A model generated the notes under the pieces. It was not told the origin of the DNA. It searched no databases and was given only the letters and a program-made list of their open reading frames with translations. Shown here in pieces: positions 1 through 10,984 of a stretch of DNA of 64,000 nucleotides; positions within the stretch are counted from its first letter, which is position 1; every line of letters begins with the position of its first letter. Origin of the DNA: Piliocolobus tephrosceles (taxonomy: Eukaryota; Chordata; Mammalia; Primates; Cercopithecidae); assembly GCF_002776525.5 (NCBI RefSeq), contig NC_045443.1:43973484-44037483 (forward strand), given 5' to 3'. Position numbers and translations under genes: made by a program.

Positions 1-115
1 ATTTATCCTGATGTGATTGTTACACCTTGTCTGTTTGTATCAAAATATCCCATATATCCCATAAATACATACACCTACTATGTACCCACAAAAAATAAAA
101 AATAAAAAGGTATAA
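1..115 (+). mobile_element. L1 3' end (L1PB/L1MA-like), cut by window edge
   Basis: The first 115 bases match the end of a LINE-1 3'UTR. They carry the typical run leading to CACCTACTATGTACCCAC and finish in an A-rich AAAAATAAAAAATAAAAA tail. The rest of the element lies upstream of the window, so its length and subfamily cannot be set. No coding sequence remains here. Confidence 0.8.
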
Positions 116-1012
116 GGCTGACAAACTTTTGTTCTTTGCCTTGCCTCCCCACAAATAATTAAGGATTCAGATAGGAGAAGACTGTTGGGAGGATGAGTCA
201 GAGGACAGAAAACTAAGAACAGTTTGGGGCATAAAGAAGAAGACAGATGACCACAAGGACAAGCAGTCTGGGCAGTGACCCAGCATGACATGGATATGAG
301 GCTGAGTAGGATTAATGAAATGCAAAGTTCCAAATAGAACTCTGGTGTCACGTTCCTCTGGTACAAGAGCCGACTGTGGAATCAGGGTGTCAGATATTTG
401 AGGACCTACATAGTTGCAGCCAACTCACAGCGTTCTTGAAATAGATCATGGTTGAAAGAGGTTGCGTTATTAATTCTTAATATGTTTATATGAGAAAACT
501 TAATTCACAATTTCCTAAAAAAAAAAAAATTCTTAGGACCATTTATATCTATTTTAAAATTTTGTCCCAACTTACACCATTTGTTTTTAATAATACATGT
601 TTGTTTATTTTCGTAGCAATTTCTGAGGATTTGTTATTGATCTTTTTTATCTGTTCTGGTTGAATTAAATAAGTAATAGAAGCGAGAAAAATTATTTATG
701 TTACATGAGTACTCTAAGAGAAGAAAGTATACATCTTTAGGTTACGAAGAAACCCTTTCTAGAGTATCAACCTGATAACCCTAGATAGAAAATATGATTT
801 TTGGCTCTTAAACTCAGCAAATCAGGCTGCAACTGTACTCTGCCAAAACATCAAGAACAAAATGAAAAAAGAATCATCACCGACTGTTTCCATAGATTGG
901 GATATTCAGCATTATATGTTTGAAACATCTGCACAAGTAATGGACTTTTTCATCTGGATATTTTGGCATTATGACATCCTTTGGAATCCTTTCTTCTCTA
1001 GGGCTAGTAAGC
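116..1012. other. Unique AT-rich DNA, no gene seen
   Basis: I see no repeat family or coding exon in this stretch. It has a short poly-A run near 518-530. The short open frames here have no domain and no codon bias worth reporting. Confidence 0.5.
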
Positions 1013-1045
1013 AAATACACACACACAAACACACACACACACACG
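1013..1045. repeat. (CA)n microsatellite
   Basis: An interrupted CA dinucleotide array of about 33 bases, with one AAAC interruption. It lies about 65 bases before the 5' LTR of the MaLR element. Confidence 0.9.
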
Positions 1046-1110
1046 AATGATTCAGGGCTTGATGTGAGAAAGACATTGGGGGCTGCAATCTCATTTCTTC
1101 TCTCATTGAC

Positions 1111-1455
1111 TGCTATGATCTGAATGTCTGTGTCCCCACAAAATATGTGTTGAAATAATCACTCCCAAGGTAATGGTATGAGGAAGTAGGGCCTTTGGTC
1201 ATGAGATAAAAGCATTCACAAATGTGCTTAGTGCCCTTATAATAGAGGCTCCCAAGAGATCACTCACCCTTCTGCCCTGTAGGACACAGTGAAAGGATGA
1301 CTATCTAAGAAGCAGACCCTCTTCAGACACCATATACGCTGACACCTTAATCTAGAATAGGACTTCCCAGCCATCATAACTGTGAGAAATAAATTTCTGT
1401 TGTTTATAAGCCACCCAGTCTGAAGCATTTTGTTATTGCCACCCATGCTAGAAAA
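1111..1455 (+). mobile_element. 5' LTR of an MLT1-type MaLR element
   Basis: The start TGCTATGATCTGAATG, the middle TTAGTGCCCTTATAATAGAGG and the end-proximal TGTGAGAAATAAATTTCTGT match the MLT1/MST group of ERVL-MaLR LTRs as I remember them. AATAAA in the right part is the usual LTR polyadenylation site. It pairs with a second LTR at 2785-3135 in the same orientation. Subfamily (MLT1A-like) is a best guess. Confidence 0.8.
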
Positions 1456-2784
1456 AGCCTACATTGCCACAAACAGTTAAAGGTAATTCTAACAAAAAAG
1501 AGGACAGTTACAGAGAAGGCCTTAATCATTTTAGAGAATACCTAAGTAATCCTGAACAGAATTAGGTGTAAGTATGGATGGAAAGTCCTTTCTGAGGAGG
1601 CCTCAGACGGAAATGAGGGACATGTTATTGGACAATGGAGGAAAGGTCATCTTTGCTCTAAAGAGGCAAAGGACTTGGCTGAATTGTGTTCATGTCCTAG
1701 TGTTTTATGAAAGGTAAAACTTGTGAATGATGAAACTGAATATTTGGATGAGGAAATGTCTAAGCAAAGTGTTGAGGGTGTGCCTTGTATTCTCTTGACT
1801 GTTTGTGGTAAATGTGAGAAAAGAAAAAGGATGTAAAGATAAAATTGTTAAAAGAAAAGTGGAACTTAAAGATCTGGAACATTACCAGACTATTCATACT
1901 AAAAGAATAAAAGAGCTTATTCCAGAGAAAACACAAAGAGTGTAGCCAAATGAACAAGAAGATTAGTCAGTTATCTAACCAGAAGCTAGGACCTGTTGTT
2001 CAATTAATAGAAGAATGATCCTGTAGGTAATTCAGAAATCCTCAGGCTGCTCCTCCTATTACAAGCCAAGAGTATAAGAGCCCAGAGTCACTACAGAGAC
2101 CCTCTGTTGGGGTAATGCCCAGTGGAGCCATGGGTGCAGAGCTGCCCCTGCAACCCCAGACTGGTAACGCCAATGGTAAGTGATTCCAGCACCAGAGAGC
2201 CTCCGGCATGTGACCCAAGACATACAGCTGCTGAGGAGGTGAAGCCACCACTGAGAACTGCATGAAGGCAGGGCCCAGGCACAGAGCTGCTGCAGGGGTG
2301 GGGCTGCCCAAACCCTTGGGGCAGGGCGACAGCTGGAGTGCATCCAGAAGGTGGAATCACAGCTTCAATGTACCTGGAAGAAAGAGCGTGAGTCCGAGAA
2401 GATTATTCTTGAGCCTTAAGGTTTGGAATTTGCTCAAGACTTATCACTCTTTCCTTCTTCCCTATCTGCCCCATTTCTGACTTTTGCAATGGGAATGTCT
2501 GTCCTGTGCTTGTCCTACTATTGTATTTTGGAAGTACATAACATGTTTGATTTGATTTCACAGGTTTACGGCTGAAGAAAATTCTGCCTCAGGATCAATC
2601 ATACCCTGAGGCTGTCTCACCCGTATCTGATTTAGATGCTATTTAAATGAGACTTTGCACTTTTGACTTTTGAGTTGATGCTGGAATGAGTTAGGACTTT
2701 TGAGACTCTGGGGATGGAATGAATGTATTTTGCATATGAGAAGGTCATGTATTTGGTGCAGGGGGACAAGGGGAAAAATGAGAA
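1456..2784 (+). mobile_element. MaLR internal region (MLT1/MST-int)
   Basis: This 1.3-kb stretch between two like-oriented LTRs matches the noncoding MaLR internal sequence. Recognisable pieces are the GAGGAGGCCTCAGACGGAAATGAGG block near 1593, the stretch around 2260-2340 holding GCTGCAGGGGTGGGGCTGCC, and the GCACTTTTGACTTTTGAGTT block near 2657. A purine-rich tract (2759-2784, GGGGGACAAGGGGAAAAATGAGAA) sits just before the 3' LTR, where a polypurine tract belongs. MaLR internal regions lack working gag-pol genes, and no long reading frame is present. Confidence 0.75.
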
Positions 2785-3135
2785 TGCTACGGTCTCAATG
2801 TTTGTGTCTCCCCAAAGTTCTTATGCTGATAACCTAGCCCCCAAGGTAATTGTACGAGGAGGTGGGCATTTAGAAAGTATTTAGTTCATGAAAGTGGAGC
2901 CCTCATGAATGGGATTAGTGCCCTTATCAAAGAGGCACCAGAGAGATTGCTTGCCCATCTGCCATGTGAGAACACAGTAAAAAGATGCCTTGGAAGTGGA
3001 CTCTTGCCAAACAATGAATCTGCCGGTGTCTTGATCTTGGACTTTCCAGCCTTCAGGACTGGAAATAAACTTCTGTTGTTTATAAGCCACCTAGTCTAGG
3101 ATATTTTGTTATAGTACCCCAAACTGACTAAGTCA
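2785..3135 (+). mobile_element. 3' LTR of the MLT1-type MaLR element
   Basis: It starts TGCTACGGTCTCAATG and shares the CCCTCATGAATGGGATTAGT and TTGTTTATAAGCCACCTAG blocks with the family, ending near ACTAAGTCA. It mirrors the LTR at 1111. The 5-bp flanks on the two sides do not match clearly, which is not surprising for an element this old. Confidence 0.8.
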
Positions 3136-3942
3136 ACCATTAGCTAACTTTTTCAGAAGTTAACCACAAACTAGATAAATCAATACACTTCCAGGTTTCT
3201 CTAAATGAAAAAATAGCCAAATCATCCCATTTCCTCCCCATCCTTTTATTCACCTTCTTACTTTAATGCTCCCAATGATATGTTGGAGGATAGGAGGAGA
3301 AGAGAATTGGGAATACACAAACATTGGAGCATTCCAAATGTAACATACTTGTCCACAATGGAAGAAGGGAACTTGGTAAGTATGACAGAGAATGTTAGGG
3401 CAAAGACCGCAAGGAGGGAAGAACTTAACATGTATACAACTTGAAGATATATTTAATCACTGAATGTAAATCCATTTAAGATATCCCATTAGGAATATAG
3501 CAGGATTTAAAAAAAAAAACTATTTTCTTCTTTATGTCTATTCTCTTAGATTATTTTCAAAAACAAAATTGAACCTTCCAAGGCCCCATAGTAAGGAAAT
3601 AAATGTTATAGCAAAGAGGATAGATAAGGGACCAGCACTGAATAGAGGTTTCAAAAAACATCTGGAAGACTGAAGGGGTTAGAAGCCCAATGACATTTAA
3701 ATAAGAGGGAGGAAAGAGTAGCAGGTGGAGGCAGCAGCGACGGAGAGCGCAGAGAGCTCCTGCCAAACAGACCCACGGGGGCCTGCCTTGGACAGGTGTT
3801 GTGACTGCCCATCAGCAACCTGCATTCCCTTTCATCCCCCTGCCTCCACAGACAAGCACCTGGAGATATAACTGAAAAAGTAGGTTGGGGTAAATAACAG
3901 GACTTTGAAAGGAGATAGTCATGCATGGGTGAGAAGCGTTTC
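3136..3942. other. Unique DNA, no gene seen
   Basis: No repeat or exon is recognised. There is an A-run near 3511. Short frames on the minus strand between 3557 and 3944 have no domain features. Confidence 0.45.
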
Positions 3943-4232
3943 AAAATGTTTGGTTGTAACGCCTTATGTTCTCACACGTAAGTGGGAGTTAAACAATGAG
4001 AACGCATGGACACAGGGAAGGGAACGTCACACACTGGGGCCTGTCAGGAGGTGAGGGTTAGGGGAGGGATAGCATTAGAAGAAATACCTAATGTAGATGA
4101 CGAGTTGATGCGTGTAGCAAACCACCACGGCACATGTGTGTCTATGTAACAAACCTTCATGTTCTGCACGTGTATCCCAGAACTTAAAGTATAATAAACA
4201 ACAAACAAACAAACAAAAATATTTGGTTGTAA
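3943..4232 (+). mobile_element. 5'-truncated L1 with 17-bp TSD
   Basis: About 255 bases of L1PA/PB-type 3' end (last part of ORF2 plus 3'UTR, including GTTCTGCACGTGTATCCCAG) end in an AACAAACAAACAAACAAA tail. Direct repeats flank it: AAAATGTTTGGTTGTAA at 3943-3959 and AAAATATTTGGTTGTAA at 4216-4232, 16 of 17 identical. This is the expected product of target-primed reverse transcription. Confidence 0.9.
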
Positions 4233-4779
4233 AGAGAAGAAGAGCATACAACTGAACTGGATAAAAATATGTAGCTGAAGGTGAGGTTTTTAAGGTGTGG
4301 TGATGATTGCTTTTAAAACAGGATGAACTTGAAGGTGTTCAAATGAAAGTTGCCCATGGCAGGGAGCTTCCTAATCAGGTTCCTACTTTCAGACTTTTCC
4401 TTCCTCTGGTTTGCCTTGGTTAATCTTAGCTTTTTTTTTTTTTTCTAAATTTCAGCTCAAGACACCGTGGACTATCTCTTACAGCTCCCCAGTGTGTGTC
4501 CTCATCTTCTATTCTTACACCTCTACTAGTGCCCTTTCCAGTATTTTTAATTTTCTCTTCACATTTCTATTTCTGAAAATGGCAGTGAACTTTAGGCTGC
4601 ATTCAAATTCATCCTACTCTTATATATTCCTCGAGGGCAAGTACTTGAACATATTTCTTGTTTGTTTTTATTTCACATTCTTGCCATATAATAGACATTT
4701 AGTGAGCGTCTGTTGCTTCTCCCTTCGAAAAGATCTTTTTCTAACGCTATTTGTTGAATAGTCATCCACTTCCTCACTT
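4233..4779. other. Mostly unique DNA with T-run and faint L2-like 3' end
   Basis: A T-run lies at 4431-4444. Around 4628-4760 the text (GAGGGCAAGTACTTGAAC and then a TTTGTTGAATAG end) resembles the 3' end of L2 or MIR elements, but it is too decayed to be sure. The 116-codon frame across it is hydrophobic low-complexity sequence and starts at TTG, not ATG. Confidence 0.35.
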
Positions 4780-5225
4780 CCCACTCATCTCACTCTGGCT
4801 GCTGCACCCAACATACCACTGAGAATGCTGTTTGGAAGATCTCCCACGAACTCATTATTGCTAACCCAGAGAACATTTCTAAGGCCTGACCCTAACAGGT
4901 TTCAGCAAGACTTGACTCTTTAGGCCACCAGCTTCTCTTTGAACATTCTCTTCTCTTGATTTCAGTAACACTTCATTTGTCTGGCTTTCCTCGTACATCT
5001 CAGCTTCTTTTCAGTCCACTTTCCAGGATATTCTCCCCTTTCCTTCCCCTAAATATCAGACTCAGGGCTCCAACCTAGCTTTCCTCCTTTTCTCACTCTG
5101 CCTGCTCTCCCTGGATGTGCTATGCTCATCCACGTCCGTATTGTCAAGTCCACCTCTCTCTGCAGCTCAGACCTTCTTCCTTACCACCAGACCAACAGAC
5201 ACAGCTGCCTCCCAGACACGCTTTC
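4780..5225 (+). mobile_element. L2 ORF2 (reverse transcriptase region) fragment
   Basis: The order of blocks matches the L2 reverse transcriptase region as I recall it: CACGAACTCATTATTGCTAA, a stretch equivalent to the RT core, then TCAGGGCTCCAACCTAG and CACTCTGCCTGCTCTCCCTG. All frames are broken. L2 stopped moving early in mammalian evolution, so heavy decay is expected. Confidence 0.6.
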
Positions 5226-6052
5226 ATAAACATCACAATCACTATTTAAAGTTAACACACTCTAGATCTCAATTTATTAGAGAAAAATATGTTTTTTTAG
5301 ATAAATTTCTACCTTCATGTCCATCCTGCACTAGAAAATGAGATAAACTTTCGTATATAAACAAATCCGAAAAGTAAATACAACAGAAAATATTTTTCAA
5401 ATTAAGAATTTGAAGTACATCTAAAAGTAGGTATTTTTGCAGAAGTGATCTTTCAAGTGTAAATTTTATTAAAATACTTCCATATGACTGTTTAAATAAC
5501 TTGTTATTTTGCATCATAATCTTAGGTTGTGCCTTTTGGGATCACTTCCAAAGAGTCCATCTGAGTTTTTATAATGCATTACTATCTGATATTGGTGAAG
5601 ATAAATTAAAATTGTCTGCATTTAGGAAAGAATCTTTACGTCCTCCATGCTAAAAACTTTAAACAAATCTGGACAAATTAAATTGATTCTTACCATGGAT
5701 AAGATGACTGCCTGGTTCCCCTCTCTAATGTTAATAATTTATAGCAGTTTCACTTCCTCAGAGTTGGTGACTAGAAGAAAAACCCTTGCGTCAGAGCAGG
5801 GTCCATTGAATTTAGCATATAATAACTTCAATAGAAGATCATTACAATTAAGTATAATCAGAACAATTTTCCATAGTATAGGAATTGCCAACAGAGATGG
5901 GTAGGTATAGAAGAGACAAAGGGTGACAAGACTGTCGTTTTCAAAAGAATGAACACAGGTCCCACAAGAGTTAGGCATTTTTTTGTGTGTTTTATTTTTT
6001 AGTGCGTTTCCCACAAGCCTAAGTAGTGTCTTGCTCACAGTAGGTGCTCAAT
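5226..6052. other. Unique DNA, no gene seen
   Basis: AT-rich sequence with no recognised exon. The last 60 bases (ACAGTAGGTGCTCAATAA) resemble the 3' end of a MIR or L2, used as the target site of the next Alu. Confidence 0.45.
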
Positions 6053-6065
6053 AATTGTTGAATTA

Positions 6066-6360
6066 GGCCAGGTACGGTGGCTCGTGCTTGTAAGCCCAAC
6101 ACTTTGGGAGGCTGAGGCAGGTGGATCACTTGAAGCCAGGAGTTCGAGACCAGCCTGGCCAACATGGTGAAACTCTGTCTGTACTAAAAATACAAAAATT
6201 AGCCAGCCATGGTGGCACACACCTGTAATCCTGGCTACTCAGGAAGCTGAGACACGAGAATTGCTGGGAGGCAGAGGTTGCAGTGATCCGATATCGCACC
6301 ATTGCCCTCCAGCCTGGGCAACAGAGAGAGACTCTGTCTAAACAAAGAAACAAAAAAATT
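6066..6360 (+). mobile_element. AluS
   Basis: A full-length dimeric Alu starting GGCCAGGTACGGTGG, with the S-type GAGTTCGAGACCAGCCTGGC block and a tail AAACAAAGAAACAAAAAAA. Imperfect TSDs are ATTGTTGAATT before it and ATTGCTGAATC after it. Confidence 0.9.
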
Positions 6361-6835
6361 GCTGAATCCAACTGTTATTGTTCACATGTTTCAACTGAAA
6401 GTTTACAGAGTACTATCTCTTGTATTTTTTCATTCTCTGTGAGGTAGGAAGGAAAGATTTTATTGACCTAATTTACAGATGAGAAAATGAATATGTGTCT
6501 TTCCCATGGTGACATAGCAGGTGAAAGAAAGAGAAAGGAAACGTAGTGCTTTCTTTGCCTTTGCCTATTGAGCCTTAGAGATTGTATTTTTGTTTGTTTT
6601 CTACTTTGGAGGCAAGGGTTGCAAGAGTAAACCTGTTACTAACCGGCTAGCTTGGGGTGAGTAGATCAATAAATGAATGATTAAAAAATACTTTGTTAGG
6701 CCATAATAAACAGCAAAATTTCAGGTATCAAGCCTAAACAAGTATTAGTTCTGTATACTTTACATTTTTTTCCCTGAAATTTCTAGCTGTCCAAAGTCTG
6801 ATTTCTTTAAACTAGACTTCTAGACAAGGAATTGA
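6361..6835. other. Unique DNA
   Basis: No exon or repeat is recognised, apart from possible MIR-like traces near 6465-6520 (TTTACAGATGAGAAAATGAA). Confidence 0.4.
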
Positions 6836-7140
6836 GAAATTTTTCCTGTAAAGTGCCAGATAGTAAATATTTGGGGCTTTGTGAACCATATGGTCTCTGT
6901 TGCAACCACCCAACTCTGCCGTTGTAGCACAAAAGCAGCCTGGATGATACATCAACAAATGAGTGTGCCTGTGCTCCAATAAAACTCTAGTCATGGATCC
7001 TGAAACTTAATTTTCAGGTGTCACAAAATTTTATTCTTCTTCTGATTTTCTTTCAACCATTGTAAAACACGTAAACCATTCTTAACTCATGGATGGTGGG
7101 CTGGATTTGGTCCATGGGGCTGTAGTGTGCCCACCCCTGC
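6836..7140 (-). mobile_element. hAT-Charlie DNA transposon, MER58-like
   Basis: The text TGTAAAGTGCCAGATAGTAAATATT, CATATGGTCTCTGTTGCAAC and the end CAGTGTGCCCACCCCTG-like inverted terminal repeat match a nonautonomous hAT family I recall as MER58. The reverse strand begins GCAGGGGTGGGC. About 100 bases near 6985-7085 are extra or scrambled relative to the short consensus. It has no transposase. Confidence 0.6.
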
Positions 7141-7214
7141 TAACCATCCCTTGAAGAAATATCATCAAAGCAAGCTGCTCTGAGCACAGTTCTGACAATA
7201 TTATTTCTTTTTAA

Positions 7215-7606
7215 AAACTCTCAGTGGCTCCCTGAAGGCTATGGAGTGAAGTATAAACTAGTTGACATGAACACAACGATACCCTTCCTCAGCTTCCAAG
7301 GTCTAGCTAACTTAGGCTCTCCCTGGAAAGATCTGCTCTCCCCACCTCCACTCCTTGGCGTAGTCTGCTGTGTTGACCTAAAACACCTTCTCTACTCTCA
7401 TCACTGTTTCTTCCTGCCAAAATTCTACCCTTCCTTCTACCTTCATCTGTAAGTCTTCCCTAACCACCCCCCACCACCTTCCCAGCTAGATGTAACCTTT
7501 TCTTTGTATTGTAACTTTTGCAATACATGTTTTTGTTTTTGTTTTTGTTTTCTGGTATTTAATAGACTCTGCCCCTATTAATAATTGTGTATACGGTCTT
7601 CTGCCC
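7215..7606 (+). mobile_element. L2 3' region, left part (split by ERVK LTR)
   Basis: It opens with AACTCTCAGTGGCTCCCTG, followed by the long pyrimidine-rich L2 3' region (CCTTCTACCTTCATCTG, AAGTCTTCCCTAACC, CTAGATGTAACC). A small (TTTTTG)n array lies at 7528-7550. The element is interrupted at 7609 by the LTR and continues at 8687. Confidence 0.7.
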
Positions 7607-7609
7607 TAC
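7604..7609. repeat. 6-bp target-site duplication, left copy
   Basis: CCCTAC directly before the LTR; an identical copy follows the LTR at 8681-8686. Six-base duplications are typical of class II (ERVK/HML) proviruses. Confidence 0.85.
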
Positions 7610-8680
7610 TATTGGGGGAACCACCCCTGATAATTAATGTGGGTTCTTTTCTATTTTCCTAAGAGTCTTGGCTGGTCTGAGAAACAAAGGGAAAGAGTAC
7701 AAGAGAGAGAAATTTTAAAGCTGGGTTTCCGGGAGAGACAGCACATGTCAGCAGGTTCCGTGATGCTCCCTGAGCTGTAAAACCAGCAAGTTTTTATTAG
7801 TGATTTTCAAAAGGGGAGGGAGTGTGTGAATACAGTGTGGGTCACAGAGATCACATGCGTCACAAGGTAATAAAATATCACAAAGCAAGTGGAGGCAGAG
7901 CAAGATCATAGGACCACAGGATGGGGCAAAATTAAAATTGCAAATGAAGTTTCAGGCACGCATTGTCATTGATAACATCTTATCAGGAGACAGGGTTTGA
8001 CAGCAGACAACCTGTTTGACCATAGTTTATTAGGCGGGAATTTGATTGTCCTAATAATCCTGGGAGCACCACAGGAGACCGGGTCTTATTTCATCCCTTT
8101 GGCTTCAACCGTAAAAGATGGCCGCCTCCAAGGGGGCCATTCATAGACCTACCCTCAGGGTGCATTCTCTCTCTCAGGAATGTTCCTTGCTGAGAAAAAG
8201 AATTCAGTGATATTTCTCCTATTTGCTTTTGAAAGAAGAGAAATATGACTCTGTTCTGTCTGGCTCACTGGCAGTCAGAGTTTCAGGTTACCTCCCTTGT
8301 TCCCTGAACATTGCTGCTATCCTGTTCTTTTTTCAAGGTGCCCAGATTTCATATTGTTCAAACACACATGCTCTACAAACAATTAACACAATCATCACAG
8401 CGTTCTGAGGCGACATATATCCTCCTCAGCTTACGAAGATGACGGGATTAAGAGATTAAAGACAGGCATAGGAAATCACAAGGGTATTGATTGGGGAAGT
8501 GATAAGTGGCCATGAAATCTTCACAATTTATTTCAGAGATTTCAGTAAAGACAGGCGTAAGAAATTATAAAAGTATTAATTTGGGGAACTAATAAATGTC
8601 CATGAAATCTTCACAATCTATGTTCTTCTGCCACAGCTTCAGCCCATCCCTCCTTTCGGGGTCCCTGACTTCCCGCAACA
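7610..8680 (-). mobile_element. ERVK-type solitary LTR
   Basis: On the reverse strand this 1071-bp unit starts TGTTGCGGGAAGTCAGGGAC and ends CCCCCAATA. It holds an AATAAA signal in CACTAATAAAAACTTGCTGG (around 7780-7800), the usual LTR polyadenylation region. No internal gag, pol or env sequence lies next to it, so it is a solo LTR left by LTR-LTR recombination. The 6-bp TSD supports the ERVK class. I cannot fix the HML subgroup from memory. LTR promoters of this class can act as alternative promoters or enhancers; nothing here shows that this one does. Confidence 0.8.
8461..8625. repeat. 89-bp tandem duplication inside the LTR
   Basis: GACAGGC starts at 8461 and again at 8550. The two copies share the order GACAGGC-GAAAT-TATTAATT-GGGGAA-CCATGAAATCTTCACAAT with scattered changes. 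I recall that related LTRs carry the same doubling, so it probably came in with the element. Confidence 0.75.
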
Positions 8681-8686
8681 CCCTAC

Positions 8687-8815
8687 AAAGTTATTAACTA
8701 TTGAGATCAGAACCTGTATGTTATATTTTTGGTTGGTTTTCCTGGTAAATTTCCACACTAGGATTCAGTGGTAGGGTTCAATAAACATTTGGGTAATTTA
8801 AATGAATATTCCAAA
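8687..8815 (+). mobile_element. L2 3' end, right part
   Basis: The sequence AAAGTTATTAACTATTGAG to TCAATAAACATTTGG continues the L2 3' end interrupted at 7609, ending in the usual CAATAAA-type terminus. Confidence 0.5.
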
Positions 8816-9504
8816 AAGGATCAAAATGGAATCACTTAAGTGTTTGAGAAATCTATTTGCAATTTCAGAATAAGAAAATAAGTAACTTCACTATTTCATA
8901 GAGTCTTCAAGCTGTTGATAGTAGGAGAGAAAGGAAAATTTTTTTTTACTAAATCGTTATTCTTCATTTTATGAAAAAAGATTAAACAAATTTACCGAAG
9001 CTTAATTAATTGTTATAATTGCAACAAATGAAAGGCTCCAATTAGCTCTAAATTGAGTGATGTCAAAGGAATCTTCTTGTCAAGACAGACACACAGGAAC
9101 TTAGTAACAGCTAGAAGCAAATTAGCCACAACTGTTCATGAGCCCAGACAGCGAAACAAACTTTAGATGAGCAGGCCAAAAAAACAAACAATTTAAACTT
9201 AAAAACAGAGACTGAGAAGACAGAAACATTAGTTAAAGCAGAAAGAGAGAAGGAGTGAACCACACAGGAAGTTGTGTGTTGTGGTAAAACTGGCCTGGAC
9301 TATCTTGGAATTCATCTTGTATCTACTTATAAGGCTACATGTCATGTTTTTCTTATTCTTTCTGGAACCATCAAATCATCAGCAACTATTTCAGATAGTT
9401 ACCTACTTCTAACCCCCCCCTCATTTTTAAAGACCAGGTTGTCTTAATGCTGAGGACAGAGGATAGTGGCAAGAGATTGGAAAAATTAAATTGTTTGTTC
9501 TATT
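8816..9504. other. Unique DNA, no gene seen
   Basis: AT-rich, with a T-run at 8940 and a C-run near 9412-9420. No exon or known repeat is recognised. Confidence 0.45.
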
Positions 9505-10638
9505 CCCACAGAGACACTTCACACTCAATATTTTACTTCTGACATCAGATGTGTGGGTTCCTCTCCCCACACACCAAGCAGTTCTCCAGCTGACCCCAGT
9601 GGGGTGTCCTTTAATTTAATTCAACTCTAACACTGTCTACAGCTAGAGTCAGACCCCACAGTTTAAGGGCTCAGTCTCACAAGACTCCCCCTACTTCAGA
9701 TGCCAATTCCAAGTAGGGTTTCCAGAATTTCTAACCAAATGGCTATAAATTGGGAGTTCCCACAGCCCCTTTTTGGGGCCCAATCATTTGCTAGAATGGT
9801 TCACAGGACACAGGGAAGCAGTTTGCTTACATTGACCCATTTATTATATAAGTATCTAACTTGGCCGGGCGCGGTGGCTCCAGCCTGTAATCCCAGCACT
9901 TTGGGAGGCCGAGATGGGTGGATCACGAGGTCAGGAGATCGAGACCATCCTGGCTAATACGGTGAAACCCTGTCTCTACTTAAAAAAAAATACAAAAAAT
10001 TAGCCAAGTAACCGGGCGACGAGGCGGGTGCCTGTAGTCCCAGCTACTTGGGAGGCTGAGGCAGGAGAATGGCGTAAACCCAGGAGGCGGAGCTTGCAGT
10101 GAGCTGAGATCTGGCCACTGCACTCCAGCCTGGGTGGCAGAGCAAGACTCCGTCTCAAAAAAAAAAAAAAAAAAAGGATCTAACTTAGGAACACCCAGAT
10201 AGAAGAGATGCAGAGGGCAAGGTATGGGAAAGGGGTACAGAGCTTCCATGGCTTCTTGGGGTATGTAGAAGTTCAGTAACCCAGAAGTTCTCTGAACCCA
10301 GTCCTTTTGGGTCTTTATGGAGGCTCCACTATTAATGAATGATTCATTAAGTTATTGGCCATTGGTGACCAACTCAACCTTCAGCTTCTCTCCTCTCCCC
10401 AGAGATCAGAATATTGTGCTGAAAGTTCCAACCCTCCAATCGTATAATTGGTTCCCCTGTCAATCAGTCTTCATCCTGAAGCTACCTGGGAGCCCCCAAC
10501 TATCAGTTATTTTGTTAGTATACAAAAAAGCACTTATAACTTCCCAAAATTCCAATGATATAATTTAGGAGTTCCATGCAAGGAAAAGGGAAGGTGGTAG
10601 GGGCAAAAACCAAAGTACGTATTTCAGTTATATTACCA
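9505..10638 (-). mobile_element. ERVL-type LTR (MER21-like), split by AluY
   Basis: The blocks CCCCTTTTTGGGGCCCAATC, CCAGTCCTTTTGGGTCTTTATGGAGG and GGCCATTGGTGACCAACTCAACCTTCAG match a long ERVL LTR that I recall as MER21. The orientation is reverse. An AluY sits inside at 9863. Outer limits are approximate and no TSD was found. The internal proviral part is missing, so this is another solo LTR. Confidence 0.6.
9863..10177 (+). mobile_element. AluY, Old World monkey type
   Basis: A full-length Alu starting GGCCGGGCGCGGTGGC with Y-type GAGATCGAGACCATCCTGGC. The right arm reads GAGATCTGGCCACTGCACTCC, a derivative of the cercopithecid CCGGCCACTG form. The TSD ATCTAACTT is present at 9854-9862 and 10178-10186. 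It lies inside the ERVL LTR. Confidence 0.95.
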
Positions 10639-10789
10639 TAGCTAAGATATGAAAGTTTTGCTAGGGCTTGGTCTATCTGTCCCAATTCACTGGGATCTTT
10701 TAACAAAGCAAGCCAAACATGTGCCTGTGCCCTCTTCTACCTTTAATCTGAAAAGCATGTTGCAGTGGATGGAGTTTCAGAAAAATGCA

Positions 10790-10870
10790 AAGAAATCTCA
10801 AGTCAACAGATGAGGAAACTGAGGCCAGAGAGGTGAAGTAGCTTCCCCAGGTTCCACTAGGATTGTTGGC
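10790..10870 (+). mobile_element. MIR core fragment
   Basis: AACAGATGAGGAAACTGAGG followed by CCAGAGAGGTGAAGTAGC matches the MIR core SINE sequence. Confidence 0.7.
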
Positions 10871-10984
10871 TCTGTGGCTCCAGCCCCACTGCTCCCAAAC
10901 CCACCTAGTACACAACCATTCCCAGGGGCACAGGGTCTCTGAGCATGCAAAAGAAGGTTTAAGGGGAACAGGAGAATCTAGGGA

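Noticed and set aside
2091..2480. Overlapping frames around 2.0-2.5 kb, GC-richer than the surroundings
   Set aside because: The GC-rich block is part of the MaLR internal region; the frames are by-products.
4411..4761. 116-codon hydrophobic frame
   Set aside because: Phe/Leu-rich product of T-rich DNA; it starts at TTG, has no domain and overlaps old-repeat traces.
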